A stretch of DNA of 64,000 bases from Tubulanus polymorphus (lineage: Eukaryota > Nemertea > Palaeonemertea > Tubulaniformes > Tubulanidae), in assembly GCF_964204645.1 (NCBI RefSeq), contig NC_134033.1, positions 9,334,231 to 9,398,230 on the forward strand, written 5' to 3'. Positions 11,446 to 21,481 of this stretch are shown piece by piece (within the stretch, counting starts at the first letter, position 1; each line of letters begins with the position of its first letter). A model generated the notes under the pieces. The model saw only the letters and a program-made list of their open reading frames with translations. It was not told the DNA's origin and did no database searches. A program made the translations under genes and the position numbers.

Positions 11446-12921
11446 CACGTGGTTAAAACTATTGTTACGTCTTCAACAGCTACAACCGCACCCGCGTATG
11501 TCAATAATCTTAATTGATTCGATCATATACTAAAATGCTCACTATGAAAAAACTATGCGGTGAATCAATCCGGAATTTTTGAGTAGAATGTCAGACACTA
11601 GGTACCTTTCTTTAAAGGTTTATTTGTTGTATGTCATTAACAATCAGTTATATAATACTTTATTCATAACATTGAGGCGGCGCGCCGGCAGCGAATGCTC
11701 AAGCAAGGTCAGTCACGTAGGCCAACGATAACACGAAACAGACCACGGTTTTGCCGGTTAAGAGCGTCTCTCCACATACATTAGAGGGACTTAATGGACC
11801 ATTTGTTGACACTAACCTTTAATAGACTTCGTATGAATTAAATAAAGATAATTCTACCCTGTAATTCCACTATTTAATGATCGACGCGCAGCTCAAACAT
11901 GGCGCCGCCATTCAATACGCTGGTCACGATGTATCTCTACACACATCAAAATCACACTTGAAAAGTGTTGAAATCTAGTAATTTGATTGGGAAAATAGCA
12001 GCACTATAGTTGAAAAAAGTTGATAAACCACCTCCGACTGTCTAATCATTTAAAAGCTTTGCCTTCACATGGAACTATTTCCGCCTTATCACAGGTGCAC
12101 TCTGCCGATTCAACTATTCGCCCATTCAACGATAAAAACTTTCCCACGGTCTTACTATCGGCATTTTCTAATAATTTACTGAAAGATTTATAAAAAGAGA
12201 AATGTCACATTCTGCATTAATAAGATTAGAGTATTTATTCGTTTGACAAATCTTCCTCTGAACTCCCACCAACAAGTTATAAGTGGCGACACGAAAATGA
12301 CGTCATCGACTCGACACTACCATCTGATAACCTTCATGACTACGTCATGAAGGTAAAAATATTAAACCCACGGCTTTCAACTTTGTGCACTATAAAGAAA
12401 AACAAATTACGAAATATTTTTGGCTTAATCCGTTCAATCAATTCGCCCATTGAAATTACAGGCTACTGAAATTGCGTTTGAGTGTGCTAAAAATAGCTTT
12501 GAGCGTAGTGTATTAAGCATACGAATGATTTTCGGTCGGCCAGACCGTTGACAAACCTGAGATCAAATGATGACAAATATGTGTTTAATTGGTGCCAAAG
12601 GCAACTAAACTAATAATCTAATATTCTAGGTTGGCCTCTGGGTATCGTAAACAGGGGGGGGGGGGGGGGGCCACGAGACAGATGAATTTAAAGGAAATAA
12701 ATGAAATGTAGTAAATTCAACTTGCCGCTGTTTATTGGGGGCATATGATGTTACTGTTGGTCCAACATTTTAAGATCAAAGAAAAACAAAAAGTAACATA
12801 GGATAATATAATACATTTTGCCAGGTATGAACCAAGAAACGATTAGAATTTGATTTGGTGATTGAATACATATAATAAGATGAGCCAATTCTACCTGAAA
12901 GATAATCTAAGAGATGCGTAC

Positions 12922-13116
12922 CTCTCTGGCGCCAATAATCAGCGTCTTGTTGTTAAACTGCCTGAATACATTCGGGAAAATGAATCTGCCTTCTACGACC
13001 ACCAGACGTTTTAAGAAATCCCACCTGGCAACTAGCAATAATGACGTGGAGTTATCCTTATCAGTATTGATACTATGGATAACGAATTCCTGCCGTCCGT
13101 CTACATCTCCGATTTC
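12922..13116 (-). CDS. Ionotropic glutamate receptor exon 9 (ATD end to start of S1)
   Basis: Acceptor preceded by a long pyrimidine tract and ending TATAG/GA, donor GAG/GTACGC, phase 0 both sides. Ends FRQFNNKTLIIGARE, the conserved first beta strand of the ligand-binding domain. The intron that follows is 7.1 kb and filled with repeats. Confidence 0.88.
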
Positions 13117-13477
13117 CTATAAAACAAGAAAAAAACATAAAGCACGATGCATAGCAGATGACAAGTTTTCTTACGTCTCAAAGCGCAGGTATTAATATGC
13201 TGCCTGTACCCCATTCAGATGTGATTAAGTCTAGACGATCTGAGTTTCCAGGTGATAAAGTACCTATTTCAGCGATGTAAGGTAAAATGTTGTCTAATGA
13301 AAATTTAATTTTAATCTAATGAAAATCAAGTCGAAAGTACTGATGAAGGTCAAGGGATCAGATATCTAAGTATTGTCTTGTACAGCCAGCAGTACATTAA
13401 TCGTATCCATTGGACCTAAGTAGTTTCAGGACGAATCGCATATCCATATTAATCCGCCCTACAGTATACGCAGCTAA

Positions 13478-13622
13478 CTACTGGTTGACTGGTTGGCTGG
13501 ATAACTGGCTGACTGTGAACGGATGACTGGATGACTTTACAATTGGCCGACTGGATGACTGGGCGACCAGGTGATTGGTCGACTGGATGTCTGGGTGACT
13601 GTACGACTGGCCGACTGGTCAA
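13478..13622. repeat. Degenerate GACTGG simple repeat
   Basis: About fifteen short units of the form GACTGG plus 2-8 bases (GGATGACTG, GGTCGACTG). It lies in a receptor intron right below the exon at 13671-13734. Confidence 0.7.
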
Positions 13623-13670
13623 CGGGAAATATTCATGTTTAAGAGAAAACAAATACAAATAAAAGCCTAC

Positions 13671-13734
13671 CTGCCAGGTCATTTTCAGAGATTTTGAAAA
13701 TGAGAAACAAGGTATGATTTCTGTTGGCCTAACT
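13671..13734 (-). CDS. Ionotropic glutamate receptor exon 8 (ATD)
   Basis: Acceptor AATTTTAG/AG, donor CAG/GTAGGC. Encodes RPTEIIPCFSFSKSLKMTWQ. Completes the codon begun in the microexon and exits in phase 0. Confidence 0.65.
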
Positions 13735-13859
13735 CTAAAATTATTGACTTCGGATGGATTGTCCCGGTTCAAATATATCGAATAAACTTTTTGTTTCTAT
13801 ATAAATCGAAACAACACATCGGAGAAAAGCAATGATTTGTAAAAAGTCCGTTAACTTAC

Positions 13860-13873
13860 CGTTGGATGTATTT
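13860..13873 (-). CDS. Candidate 14-nt microexon of the glutamate receptor
   Basis: Fourteen bases between a clear AACAG acceptor and a strong GTAAGT donor. Four codons plus two bases keep the frame between the exon ending at 13977 (phase 0) and the exon starting at 13734 (needs two bases). Skipping it would put the next exon out of frame. Supported by phase only. Confidence 0.5.
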
Positions 13874-13976
13874 CTGTTTGTTTGGTTTGTTGTTTTTTAA
13901 CTTGTTCCATATCGTTGGAGACAACCATCAATGGTTGAAAAAATTAGCAAAACAATATAGAAAAAGGTTTATTTAC

Positions 13977-14135
13977 CTTAGCAATATCTTTCATCATACG
14001 CCGACGAGTAACAGACTTATTGGGCCTATAGCACATTGAACTTTCATCTACTTTATGGCCTGTATCCGTTCTATCGTTTCTACTGTAAGCTGCAATAATC
14101 CTAGATACAACGTCTGTGATTGTGCTTGTCTCACT
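13977..14135 (-). CDS. Ionotropic glutamate receptor, amino-terminal domain exon 6
   Basis: Acceptor TTTTAG/AG, donor AAG/GTAAAT, phase 0 on both sides, 53 open codons (TSTITDVVSRIIAAYSRND and a basic RRRMMKDIAK end). The length and position match the late ATD. Confidence 0.75.
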
Positions 14136-14649
14136 CTAAAATCAATTTGTTTACCAACAATAGGTTAAGTGTGTAATCAAATATCGAAACGGGATTGGTA
14201 GAAAATGGCGACGAGAATCTTCATGACATTGTAAAATTAAACCCTGGATCCCAGGTTGAATTAATCCCCCACCTGGAAGAACTGCGCTTAGAATCGGATT
14301 TGACCACCTCAGGAACTGGGGCATCAGGTAACACCAAACTCCAAATTGCAGATGGGTTCAAATGAAATAAAAAAAGTGGCTTTAGGGTTATGTTAGACCC
14401 GAATTAAAGCCCAAAATATAAATAAACCAACACGTGTGAAACTGGTAAAAATGTAATTGAACTGGATCCATAGCCAACATATACCGAAACCTGCAGATTA
14501 GGATCAAGGGTAAAAACTACATCATCTGGAACTGGATCCAGGTTAAAATTAAACCCACAACTTTAAAACTGATATTCAAATATCCGACCTATAACCTATG
14601 TCAGATTTCACCCAGTAGTAGAATTGGTTCAGGAATGATTAATACTTAC

Positions 14650-14835
14650 ACATGTGATAAACCGGTCAATCTGACAAGTTTTGTCACAAACGTCAATCTT
14701 CATCGGTGATCCAATAACGGCCATGTTAGCCCCTGATAAAGTATCTAGGTTTCCAGTTAAAATTCTCTCTAGATCAACATTGAACCCGAAAACCAGCCAT
14801 TTGTGCACATGTGAAAGATACGTAGCTTGCTTAGC
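14650..14835 (-). CDS. Ionotropic glutamate receptor, amino-terminal domain exon 5
   Basis: Acceptor ATCCAG/GC, donor TGT/GTAAGT, phase 0 on both sides, 62 open codons. Contains ATYLSHVHKWLVFGF, a pattern common in ATD lobe 2, and three cysteines near the end (CDKTCQIDRFITC) that could make a disulfide. Confidence 0.85.
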
Positions 14836-15157
14836 CTGGATAAAATAGTCACAGTTATTACCGACAAAGAAACTTAGTAATCACAAAATTAGTAATCATC
14901 ATTCTCGCTGATTTCAATCGTCCGGGCATCATCTGTGACTTCAATTCAGACGCGTCAAGAATGAATTCATGAAAAATGAACGTTTGTCAACAAACGAATG
15001 AAAGTTTCTAGGCAGCAGACCTACATGTGTTATTAAATTATTTCTAATCATCTAAGCCAGGCGTTTTGATTGCCAGAATGCAAAGAACTCAGATTACGCA
15101 CATGGAATTTGCAAAACTATGACATTCAGTACGATAAACTCTTTAATTGGTACTCAC

Positions 15158-15345
15158 GGCTTTGATCAGACGTTCCAAACGGTCTTCGTTTAAACAGGTT
15201 ATGAATAGTTTCGTAGGGTCGACATGGCGGCTGTGTTTATTGACGGATGCGAATGTCGGCTCCTCGCTATCAATTACTTTTATTGTTGAGATTATTGTTG
15301 GTTTATGCGACAAATGAGTTACTAACATCTCTATGAAATTCGTAT
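15158..15345 (-). CDS. Ionotropic glutamate receptor, amino-terminal domain exon 4
   Basis: Acceptor is a pyrimidine tract ending TTCTAG/AT, donor GCC/GTGAGT. Encodes TNFIEMLVTHLSHKPTII and ends in LERLIKAV-type helix residues. Enters in phase 1 and leaves in phase 0. This exon lies only about 170 bp from the left edge of the Polinton-like element. Confidence 0.85.
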
Positions 15346-15512
15346 CTAGAATAAAAATAAACAAGATAAACAAACAATTCGAATAGACTGAATCAAACCA
15401 TTTTTTATCCATTTTACACTTATTGATGCTTTGCCAAAAACCCTTCAGTAATTAGGAAATGGCGTTTTCATACCAGAGGTCGAGAGGTCGAGACACCTCT
15501 CATCACCACAAG

Positions 15513-15534
15513 TAATTTTTTTTCCTTATAAATG
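15513..15534 (+). promoter_or_regulatory. Start motif of the small YLP-domain gene
   Basis: AATTTTTTTTCCTTATAAATG, plus strand, at the left edge of the element. Confidence 0.6.
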
Positions 15535-15858
15535 GGGGATAGAAAAGCATTCTTAGCAACAATAAATAACAAAATAAAACCGGCAAAAAAACAATTTGAA
15601 ATAAAAAAGTTAGTTGATGTTACAAAAGAAATTGAACATAAATTATTGAAATTAGAAAAGGTTAAAACTAAATATAGAGATTAAATATCAGCTAATTTAA
15701 GCTACTGCAATGTTAGTACATCACGAGAATTTAAAGTATTTTTACCTGATAAATGGGTTTCATTGAGTACAGAGGAATTAAAAGATTTAGAAGGATTTAA
15801 AATAATCTATCATGGAAAAAATGAAGATGGTCATCATGATTTAGAAATTGTTGATTAA
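15532..15858 (+). pseudogene. Small Polinton protein with F-x-YLP ... HDxE domain, copy 1
   Basis: Starts at a TATAAATG start motif. The first 50 codons are lysine-rich and helical; after an in-frame TAA at 15682-15684 the frame stays open to 15858. The C-terminal part has FKVFLPDKWVSLSTEELKDL and HGKNEDGHHDLEIVD. The same domain occurs at 31064-31263 and about 49340-49560. Function unknown. Either a nonsense mutation or two overlapping products; mutation is the simpler reading. Confidence 0.6.
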
Positions 15859-16001
15859 ATTTTTAAAAAATAAATAAATTAAAACAATGAATATCTAGAA
15901 TCCGAAATGACTTATCTGGACAATTTAATTGCTCCGCATAGATAGACAAAAGTAGTGAGATGGTGCCGTATGACACCCACATGGTGATATTCAATTAATT
16001 T

Positions 16002-16397
16002 TTAATTTTTTTGCTTTTTTTCTAAAATATTAATCCATTTTTTTATTATCAATTTTGGAATTTCAGAAGTATTTTCATTTTTGATAGCAGTTGTTTCAGA
16101 ATTATCAATATCATAAATTTTATTTGATTTTTCATACCAACTACATCCAATCAAAATGAATATAATTACAAATCCAGTTATAAAATATAAATATTTATCA
16201 AATATTCTATTATTAGAAGTAGCAGAAATAACAATATTTTCACCATTTTCATAAACATCTTTATTATCTATTTTTTCTTTTTTAGCTTTTTTATATTCTT
16301 GTGATTTAATTCCTAATATCCGAGACTGTTCAATTTGTTTCGGACTTCTCAGGTTTTTCTTCACAGTTAATTCCTTCACTTCTTCCACTTCGCTCAT
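16002..16397 (-). CDS. Single-pass membrane protein of the Polinton-like element
   Basis: 131 residues: a charged N-terminal half (Lys/Glu rich), one membrane helix at about residues 70-87 (YLYFITGFVIIFILIGCSW) and a short polar tail. Its first 68 bases overlap the 3' end of the next gene upstream in another frame. The start is at an ATAAATG motif after a T-run. Not recognised; position among structural genes suggests a virion or membrane-remodelling role, which is inference. Confidence 0.6.
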   Translation of the reverse strand: MSEVEEVKELTVKKNLRSPKQIEQSRILGIKSQEYKKAKKEKIDNKDVYENGENIVISATSNNRIFDKYLYFITGFVIIFILIGCSWYEKSNKIYDIDNSETTAIKNENTSEIPKLIIKKWINILEKKQKN

Positions 16398-16695
16398 TTA
16401 TTGTAGAAAAATTTTTACTTTCAATATTCGAAAATGTTATAACTCCAGTTGATAATAATGTCATAAATCCACCTAATTGAAATGATAAATATCCAATCCA
16501 TTTATTTAATTCAGTCATAACTAAATAATCATTTTTTAAATCAGCATATAATCTATTTTCATCTTGAATTGGCAGCATATAATTACATAATTTACTATAA
16601 CCTTTAACTACATTTTCTGATATCGCGTCATTAATTCTAGCTGTTCTCGCGGTTTCATGAATCTTAAATAATTTAATAATTTCATCTGATTTCAT
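16330..16695 (-). CDS. Unknown Polinton-like element protein, 121 aa
   Basis: Soluble helical N-terminal part (ETARTARINDAISENVV) and a moderately hydrophobic segment near residues 67-90 (IGYLSFQLGGFMTLLSTGVI). Its ATG overlaps the stop of the gene upstream (ATGA), the usual sign of a compact viral operon-like layout. Function unknown. Confidence 0.6.
   Translation of the reverse strand: MKSDEIIKLFKIHETARTARINDAISENVVKGYSKLCNYMLPIQDENRLYADLKNDYLVMTELNKWIGYLSFQLGGFMTLLSTGVITFSNIESKNFSTINERSGRSEGINCEEKPEKSETN
16395..16416 (-). promoter_or_regulatory. Start motif of the 131-aa gene
   Basis: AAATTTTTCTACAATAAATG; it lies inside the coding sequence of the overlapping upstream gene. Confidence 0.55.
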
Positions 16696-16931
16696 TGTAA
16701 TTCATTATAAGTTAAATTTTTACCAATAAAACTTTTACATTTTCCAGATGCTATTAATATTTCTAATTGTTGTTTACAATAAAGATAATATTCATAATTA
16801 TTATATGTTGTAACATTATTTAAAGCACCATCATCAGGAGTTAATTTTGTTTCTGTTATTCCTAAATCATCTAAAGTTTTTTCAATTGGAACATCACCAT
16901 TTTTAGATTTTATTTTCTTTTCACCTCCCAT
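16692..16931 (-). CDS. Small acidic protein of the Polinton-like element, 79 aa
   Basis: Begins MGGEKKIKSKNGDVPIEKTL. It has its own promoter-like motif (T7, then TATATAAATG at the start codon). The family is not recognised. It is the first of three overlapping genes 16931 to 16002. Confidence 0.6.
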   Translation of the reverse strand: MGGEKKIKSKNGDVPIEKTLDDLGITETKLTPDDGALNNVTTYNNYEYYLYCKQQLEILIASGKCKSFIGKNLTYNELQ

Positions 16932-16950
16932 TTATATAACAAAAAAATTA
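16929..16950 (-). promoter_or_regulatory. Start motif of the 79-aa gene
   Basis: TTTTTTTGTTATATAAATG ending in the start codon at 16931. Confidence 0.65.
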
Positions 16951-16962
16951 GTTGTGATGTTG

Positions 16963-17096
16963 CAACTAGAATTTAACTGAATGTAACTAAAAATCAACTA
17001 GATTAACAAACTAGTTGAATTATTATTGTTTTTATTTATTTCTTGTTAAATCTAGTTGATTTTTATTCCAACTACCAATAACTAGAATTCAACTAG
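16963..17096. promoter_or_regulatory. Cluster of CAACTAG/CTAGTTG motifs
   Basis: The 7-mer CAACTAG occurs at 16963, 16995 and 17090, and as CTAGTTG at 17011 and 17052, with near matches at 17069 (CAACTAC) and 17080 (AACTAG). It lies in the only sizeable gene-free gap of the element's left half, between the integrase stop and the next start. Could be a replication origin, integrase site or enhancer; nothing in the sequence decides. Confidence 0.6.
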
Positions 17097-17100
17097 AGTT

Positions 17101-18212
17101 TTACTTGATAATTATCCATTCATTGAATTTATCTGGCCATCCAACCCATTTTACTAAAGAATATTTTTTCTTCTAACAGTTTTTGCTTTTAATACTTTTT
17201 CAATTGTATATTCTTGTTCTAGATTTTCAGTAGTTAAACTCAATTCTTCTTCATAAAAATACCAATCAACTTCTTCACCATCTAAATCTTCTAATTTATA
17301 GACATATGGTTTTGTTATTATTACCTTCTTTATTTTATATATTTCTCTCGTAAAATTTCGATCGTATCCCTTGTCAAATATCTTTTTATACTTAGAAATT
17401 CTAACATTTTGACCAACTTTAAATTTAGGTTCACCAAAATCATCTACAAGAAATGCTCCATATAAATTATTCCAAACAATTTCAGCATTTTCACGTTTTC
17501 TAGCACCAATAGGTTTCATTCCAATAGAAGAATGATAAGAATTATTATATCCTTCTTTCAATTTTGGTTAAACATCAATCCATTTAAAAGTATTATTTGC
17601 TGTAAAATATTTCCACATTCTTGTTCTTAATGTTCTATTAAATCGTTCAACAACTGCTGCTTTTTTATCCGATTTTGTTGAAAAATATTTAATATTATGA
17701 TTACCTAAGAGTTCATGAACTAGTGAATTATCAAATTCTTTTCCATCATCAAATTGTATTTTTTCTGGTTTAAGTTTATCATCCGAAAGAAATTTTCTTA
17801 AAACATTTGATGTTTGTACAGCATCTTTTCTATAAAGTGGGAAGCTCCATACATAACGACTAAAAATATCAATTATATTCAATAACCACCAATAATCATC
17901 ATTATCTTTCTTAACATTTTTCATATCAATTAATTCTCCTTGCCACTGTTGATCTACATAACTTACCATAGTTTTACGAGTTTTATATTTTCTAACAATT
18001 TTTTTATGTGTTGTATATGTTGGCTGTTCTAACATAAATTCATTTATATCTTTTTATTTAACTAAATTTTGTGGGATTATCTTATATAATTTATCTTGTT
18101 TTACTTGACGCCATATATTTTTGGTAGAAGAATAAGCAACCGAACTCTCAGGGTTGTAATATAAATTTCTTAAATATTGTTCTTTAGTTTTAGGAGTTTT
18201 TTTACCACCCAT
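17101..18212 (-). pseudogene. Polinton-type integrase (rve core plus chromodomain), broken
   Basis: Retroviral-type DDE integrase that would insert the element into host DNA. The core has WQGELIDM (first Asp), IQFDDGKEF (second Asp) and KKAAVVERFNRTLR (Glu, about 33 residues on), so the catalytic triad is intact. C-terminally VGQNVRISKYK fits the integrase barrel, and a chromodomain-like WVGWPDKFNEW follows. Starts MGGKKTPKTKEQ at a TATAAATG motif. Breaks: in-frame TAA at 18054-18056 and at about 17572, and a frame change in an A-run near 17165 just before the chromodomain. Family and role are well known; activity of this copy is unlikely. Confidence 0.88.
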
Positions 18213-18232
18213 TTATATATCGTTAATTTTAA
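18210..18232 (-). promoter_or_regulatory. Start motif of the integrase
   Basis: Weak form: AATTAACGATATATAAATG, with only a short T-run. Confidence 0.45.
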
Positions 18233-18242
18233 CTTTATATTT

Positions 18243-19349
18243 CTAATATTGAATACTATCTAATTGTGAATTTACAATATTCAATTGTGCGTCAGATGTA
18301 ATATAAATGTGCATTTTGAAATTTAAGCTTCCTTTTTTCTTTTTCATGAATAATTGTATTTTACTTTAGTATTTTGTAGTTTTTTCCCAGAACCATGTAG
18401 TGAATTATCCTCTGTTGTTCTAAAATCTAACCATAATGCATATTTATTGCCGGTATGATAATCAATTTGATTAATATTACAATTTTCAAATGATTTTACC
18501 TTTTCATTCATAAAATGTTTTCTAATGTCTGGCCATTGATCTATCATTCTCATTCCTTGACAAAATATTTTATTTGCTATTCCTTCGATAGTTATTTCTA
18601 CTTTTGTTATTTCCGGATTATAATAATTATCTACCTTTATTGCGCCATTAGGATATGTTGCAATGGTAAAAAATATTATCTAATTATTTTCATTAGTTAC
18701 TGTATTATATTCTAAACATATATTCGATAATTTATATCCCATATCTTTAACAACGCTAGATAATACAATTTCATTTACAGGAGCAAATGTTATTTCGAAT
18801 ATAACATCTTCTTGAATTGCATATTTATATAAAGGTGCATTATTATTTATCAATTCAAAGTCTAATGGAATTTTATATTTGCTTCCATAAATCTTTTTTA
18901 TCTAATTATCTGCGGCACGAGTTACTATTGCGTCATTAGCTCCTGATCTTAATTTATTATGGTTTTCCGATTGAATGCCTTAAAATATCATATTATTTCT
19001 ATTTTTTTTAGTTAACCATAAATCGTTGTAATGCACAAATAAATTATAATCATCTAATGAGAAAACTGTTTCTGGACCAATCTTTATAGTTAATTTTTTA
19101 ATCAAATATCTCCCAACATTATCGACAACATAATTATTATCATGACCAGTTACTTTTATATCGGCTGATAGATAAATACTATTTGGAACATAGAAGGTAT
19201 TTTGTGTTAATCGAGGAATTCTAACATATAAAGGTTTCATCGGGATTAATATTTGAAGGGTTATGAGTAATTATATGATGTGATATTTCTGCTTTAATAG
19301 CATTAGATATTCTAGAAATCTTAGAAGGACTTATATAACTCCCACTCAT
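18243..19349 (-). pseudogene. Candidate major capsid protein of the Polinton-like element, broken
   Basis: About 369 codons. Starts at the best example of the shared start motif (T7 then TTAAATAAATG). The N-terminal part has YVPNSIYLSADIKVTGHDNN, beta-rich and typical of a widespread family of capsid-like proteins in invertebrate Polinton-like elements; middle HKLR-type and GYKLSNICLEY segments and C-terminal SDAQLNIVNSQLDSIQY follow the same family. Length suits a small double jelly-roll capsid protein. Breaks: frame changes near 19228 and 18360 in A-runs, in-frame stops near 18981, 18902 and 18680. The capsid call is from family pattern and position, not a fold prediction. Confidence 0.62.
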
Positions 19350-19368
19350 TTATTTAACAAAAAAATTA
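19347..19368 (-). promoter_or_regulatory. Start motif of the capsid gene
   Basis: TTTTTTTGTTAAATAAATG: a run of seven T, a four-base gap and TAAATAAATG with the ATG as start codon. This is the reference copy of the shared motif. Confidence 0.7.
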
Positions 19369-19369
19369 A

Positions 19370-20269
19370 TTATTTATTTTTGATTATGTTTATTTGATAT
19401 TTTTTGATATCATATTCAAAAATAATAGCACTTACAACTGTAATTAAAAATAAAATAATATGTTCAGCAGCAAAGTTAAGAATATTCCCAGCAGATTTCA
19501 ATATAAAACCAACATCTGATGCAATAACTCCGGGTAATGCTGCAGCAGATTTTTTAGATAGTTCCCATAAATATTTTGCTAATTTCTTTAAACCATCCTT
19601 AACTTTATCTTGTATAGAACTATTATCATTCGGGGGTTTATCCGGTTTATTGGGAGTAGGAGTAGATTTCAGTGAATTTGATATAACTAAACCAATTGTT
19701 GTGAATACCATAGTTACAGCTGTTAGAATTGAAAGAATTTTTATACCTTCTAATTTAAATAATAATTTTATTCTATCTTTTAATGATATTTTAGAATCTG
19801 GTTTTATCAACAAATCTTTAAAAACATCTTTTAATCTTTTGAAATTATTACCAAATTCTTTTAATAATATATCTTTTTCACCTTTCTGTACTTCTAAATT
19901 ATCTTTTAAATTATCAATTTCTTCTTCTAAACGTAATTCTTTTTGCCTATATTCTATTTCATCAATTACTTGATGATCTAAATCAGACTTTAATTGTTCT
20001 ATTTCTTCATTTGCATTAGTTAATTCTTTTTCCAAATACATAATTTTTTTATCTCTTATACTTTTATCATGCGCAATTTTTTTAGCTGATATTTGTACGC
20101 CTTTAATTTCTCTACGCGCTTGTTCAGGAAATGTTTCTAAATCTTCATCAGTTAAATCAAATAATCCTTTTTCTAGTAAAGATTGCATTTGATTCATTCC
20201 AGTTTCAGCACCGGGTGTATCTAAAGCACTATTCGCCTCTTCTTCAAGTGAATTAGTTGTATCTAACAT
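19370..20269 (-). CDS. Coiled-coil protein with two membrane segments, 299 aa, intact
   Basis: The longest unbroken structural gene. Residues 1-60 are acidic, 65-145 a long coiled coil (KKIMYLEKELTNANEEIEQL), then a hydrophobic helix at about 180-200 (ILSILTAVTMVFTTIGLVIS), a Pro-rich linker PTPNKPDKPPN, an amphipathic stretch and a last hydrophobic region (ALPGVIASDVGFILKSAGNI and ILFLITVVSAIIFEYDIKKY). It lacks the start motif and overlaps no neighbour. Similar architectures recur in cnidarian and other Polinton-like elements; role unknown, perhaps internal membrane or minor virion protein. Confidence 0.7.
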   Translation of the reverse strand: MLDTTNSLEEEANSALDTPGAETGMNQMQSLLEKGLFDLTDEDLETFPEQARREIKGVQISAKKIAHDKSIRDKKIMYLEKELTNANEEIEQLKSDLDHQVIDEIEYRQKELRLEEEIDNLKDNLEVQKGEKDILLKEFGNNFKRLKDVFKDLLIKPDSKISLKDRIKLLFKLEGIKILSILTAVTMVFTTIGLVISNSLKSTPTPNKPDKPPNDNSSIQDKVKDGLKKLAKYLWELSKKSAAALPGVIASDVGFILKSAGNILNFAAEHIILFLITVVSAIIFEYDIKKYQINIIKNK

Positions 20270-20273
20270 GCTA

Positions 20274-21129
20274 TCAATTTGTTTTTCTATTTTTTAATTG
20301 TAGTTTACTTGAACCAATATAAATTTTTTGAATATCTCTTCTCGATGTTTCGGGTGTTGAAGATCTTAATTTATCTAATCGACCTGCATACTCTTCCATT
20401 TCTGGATCAAAATCAGTAGGATTTGGATTTGGATTTTTAAATGGTGAATATTTGTTTATATCAATATTAGGAATTGGTTCTTTTTCATTTATTCTATCGA
20501 TTGCATTCCATATAATTCTGAGAAGTTCTCTACCGCCTTTTGAACGTTCAATTGTAGATCTTGCTCGCATTTCTGGACGGAACAGATTTTCTTGTCCCAT
20601 TTTAGAAAATTGAATTGATACTGTTTCGTTATTTAATTCATCTTTATAAAACCATGAATCATTTTTAAATTCTAAATTATTCATGAAAAATGGATCATCT
20701 TTTCTAATTTGTTCTGTAATATCTTCTGGTTCAATGTTATCTGTTATATTTTTTGGTAATAATCCTTCAATAACTGTATTTGTTACAATATGTTTCATGT
20801 AAAATAATTCTTTTTTCAATGCAGGGTTTTCTGTTCTTTCTAATTCTTTAAATAATTTTTTTCTTTCTGGTATAGTTTTAATTATTATCTCATCGCGGGT
20901 TTTTTAAATAATCTATTAATTTTTCCCTTTTTTCAGTATTATCTTTAAATTTATCATAATCATATAATATAAGCCCACTAGAATCATCTTCACCTAAATT
21001 AGTATTATATGCTGATTCATCATCATTATCAATATTAGTTTCTACATCATTATAATCATCATCAATATATCCTTCATTATTATTTTCCATTTCTCCCATT
21101 TCATAATCTTCTACACCTTCTAATTCCAT
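20274..21129 (-). pseudogene. Unknown structural-type protein, about 284 aa, one frameshift
   Basis: An acidic, Asp/Asn-rich N-terminal region (MELEGVEDYEMGEMENNNE) leads to a basic helical middle and an ordered C-terminal half (ENLFRPEMRARSTIERSKGG, IRNAI-like helix). The two open halves meet near 20893 in a run of six A, where the frame changes by one. The start is at a GTAAATG motif after T5. Function not recognised. Confidence 0.6.
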
Positions 21130-21481
21130 TTACATAATAGAAAAATTGAAATTTAAAATATAATATTCCTCCTATAACAATTCCTATACAAGCTAATTTA
21201 GCATTTTCATGGGATTTATTATCATCATTTAGTTTGATTATTTCATGTTGAATATTATCAGTTTTAATATTTTCTGTAGTATTGTAACCTTTTATTTTAG
21301 AATCATTATCCAATTTAATATTATTAGTTTTAGTTTCTGTTGATTGAATATGTTTTTTATTTTTTTCACCTTCCATTAATTTTGGAGCAGTAATAATCTT
21401 TTTATTTATATCATTTAATCCAAATGAATTATTTATTGTTGCAGTTTTAATTAGATTATTATAACCAATTATATTTCCCAT
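21101..21481 (-). CDS. Membrane-anchored tail or separate small protein
   Basis: 126 residues, polar and Lys/Asn rich, ending in a membrane helix (AKLACIGIVIGGILYFKFQF). It overlaps the start of the next gene by 29 bases. Its frame is continuous with the last part of the upstream gene (21482 upward), so it may be the C-terminal part of that protein rather than a separate one; there is no start motif at its ATG. Confidence 0.5.
   Translation of the reverse strand: MGNIIGYNNLIKTATINNSFGLNDINKKIITAPKLMEGEKNKKHIQSTETKTNNIKLDNDSKIKGYNTTENIKTDNIQHEIIKLNDDNKSHENAKLACIGIVIGGILYFKFQFFYYVNGIRRCRRL
21127..21148 (-). promoter_or_regulatory. Start motif of the 284-aa gene
   Basis: AATTTTTCTATTATGTAAATG, ATG at 21129. 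Confidence 0.6.

Larger units (their letters stand above)
5805..12921. other. 7.1-kb receptor intron made mostly of repeats
   Basis: Joins the exon ending GARE to the exon starting AWPFNI in phase 0. It contains the MITE, minisatellite and SINE features listed separately and a poly-G run at 12654-12671. No host exon was recognised in it. Confidence 0.7.

Noticed and set aside
18680-18982. Possible stop-codon reassignment (TAA/TAG read as Gln) in the viral genes
   Set aside because: The in-frame stops of the capsid gene could fit Gln, but the paralogue pair at 23534/32430 shows TAA standing for Leu (TTA), genes end normally with TAA, and a TGA and frameshifts also occur. Decay explains all of them.
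19404-19973. Plus-strand 189-codon frame
   Set aside because: It is antisense to the coiled-coil gene at 19370-20269, whose frame shows clear heptads and membrane helices; the antisense frame has no start motif.
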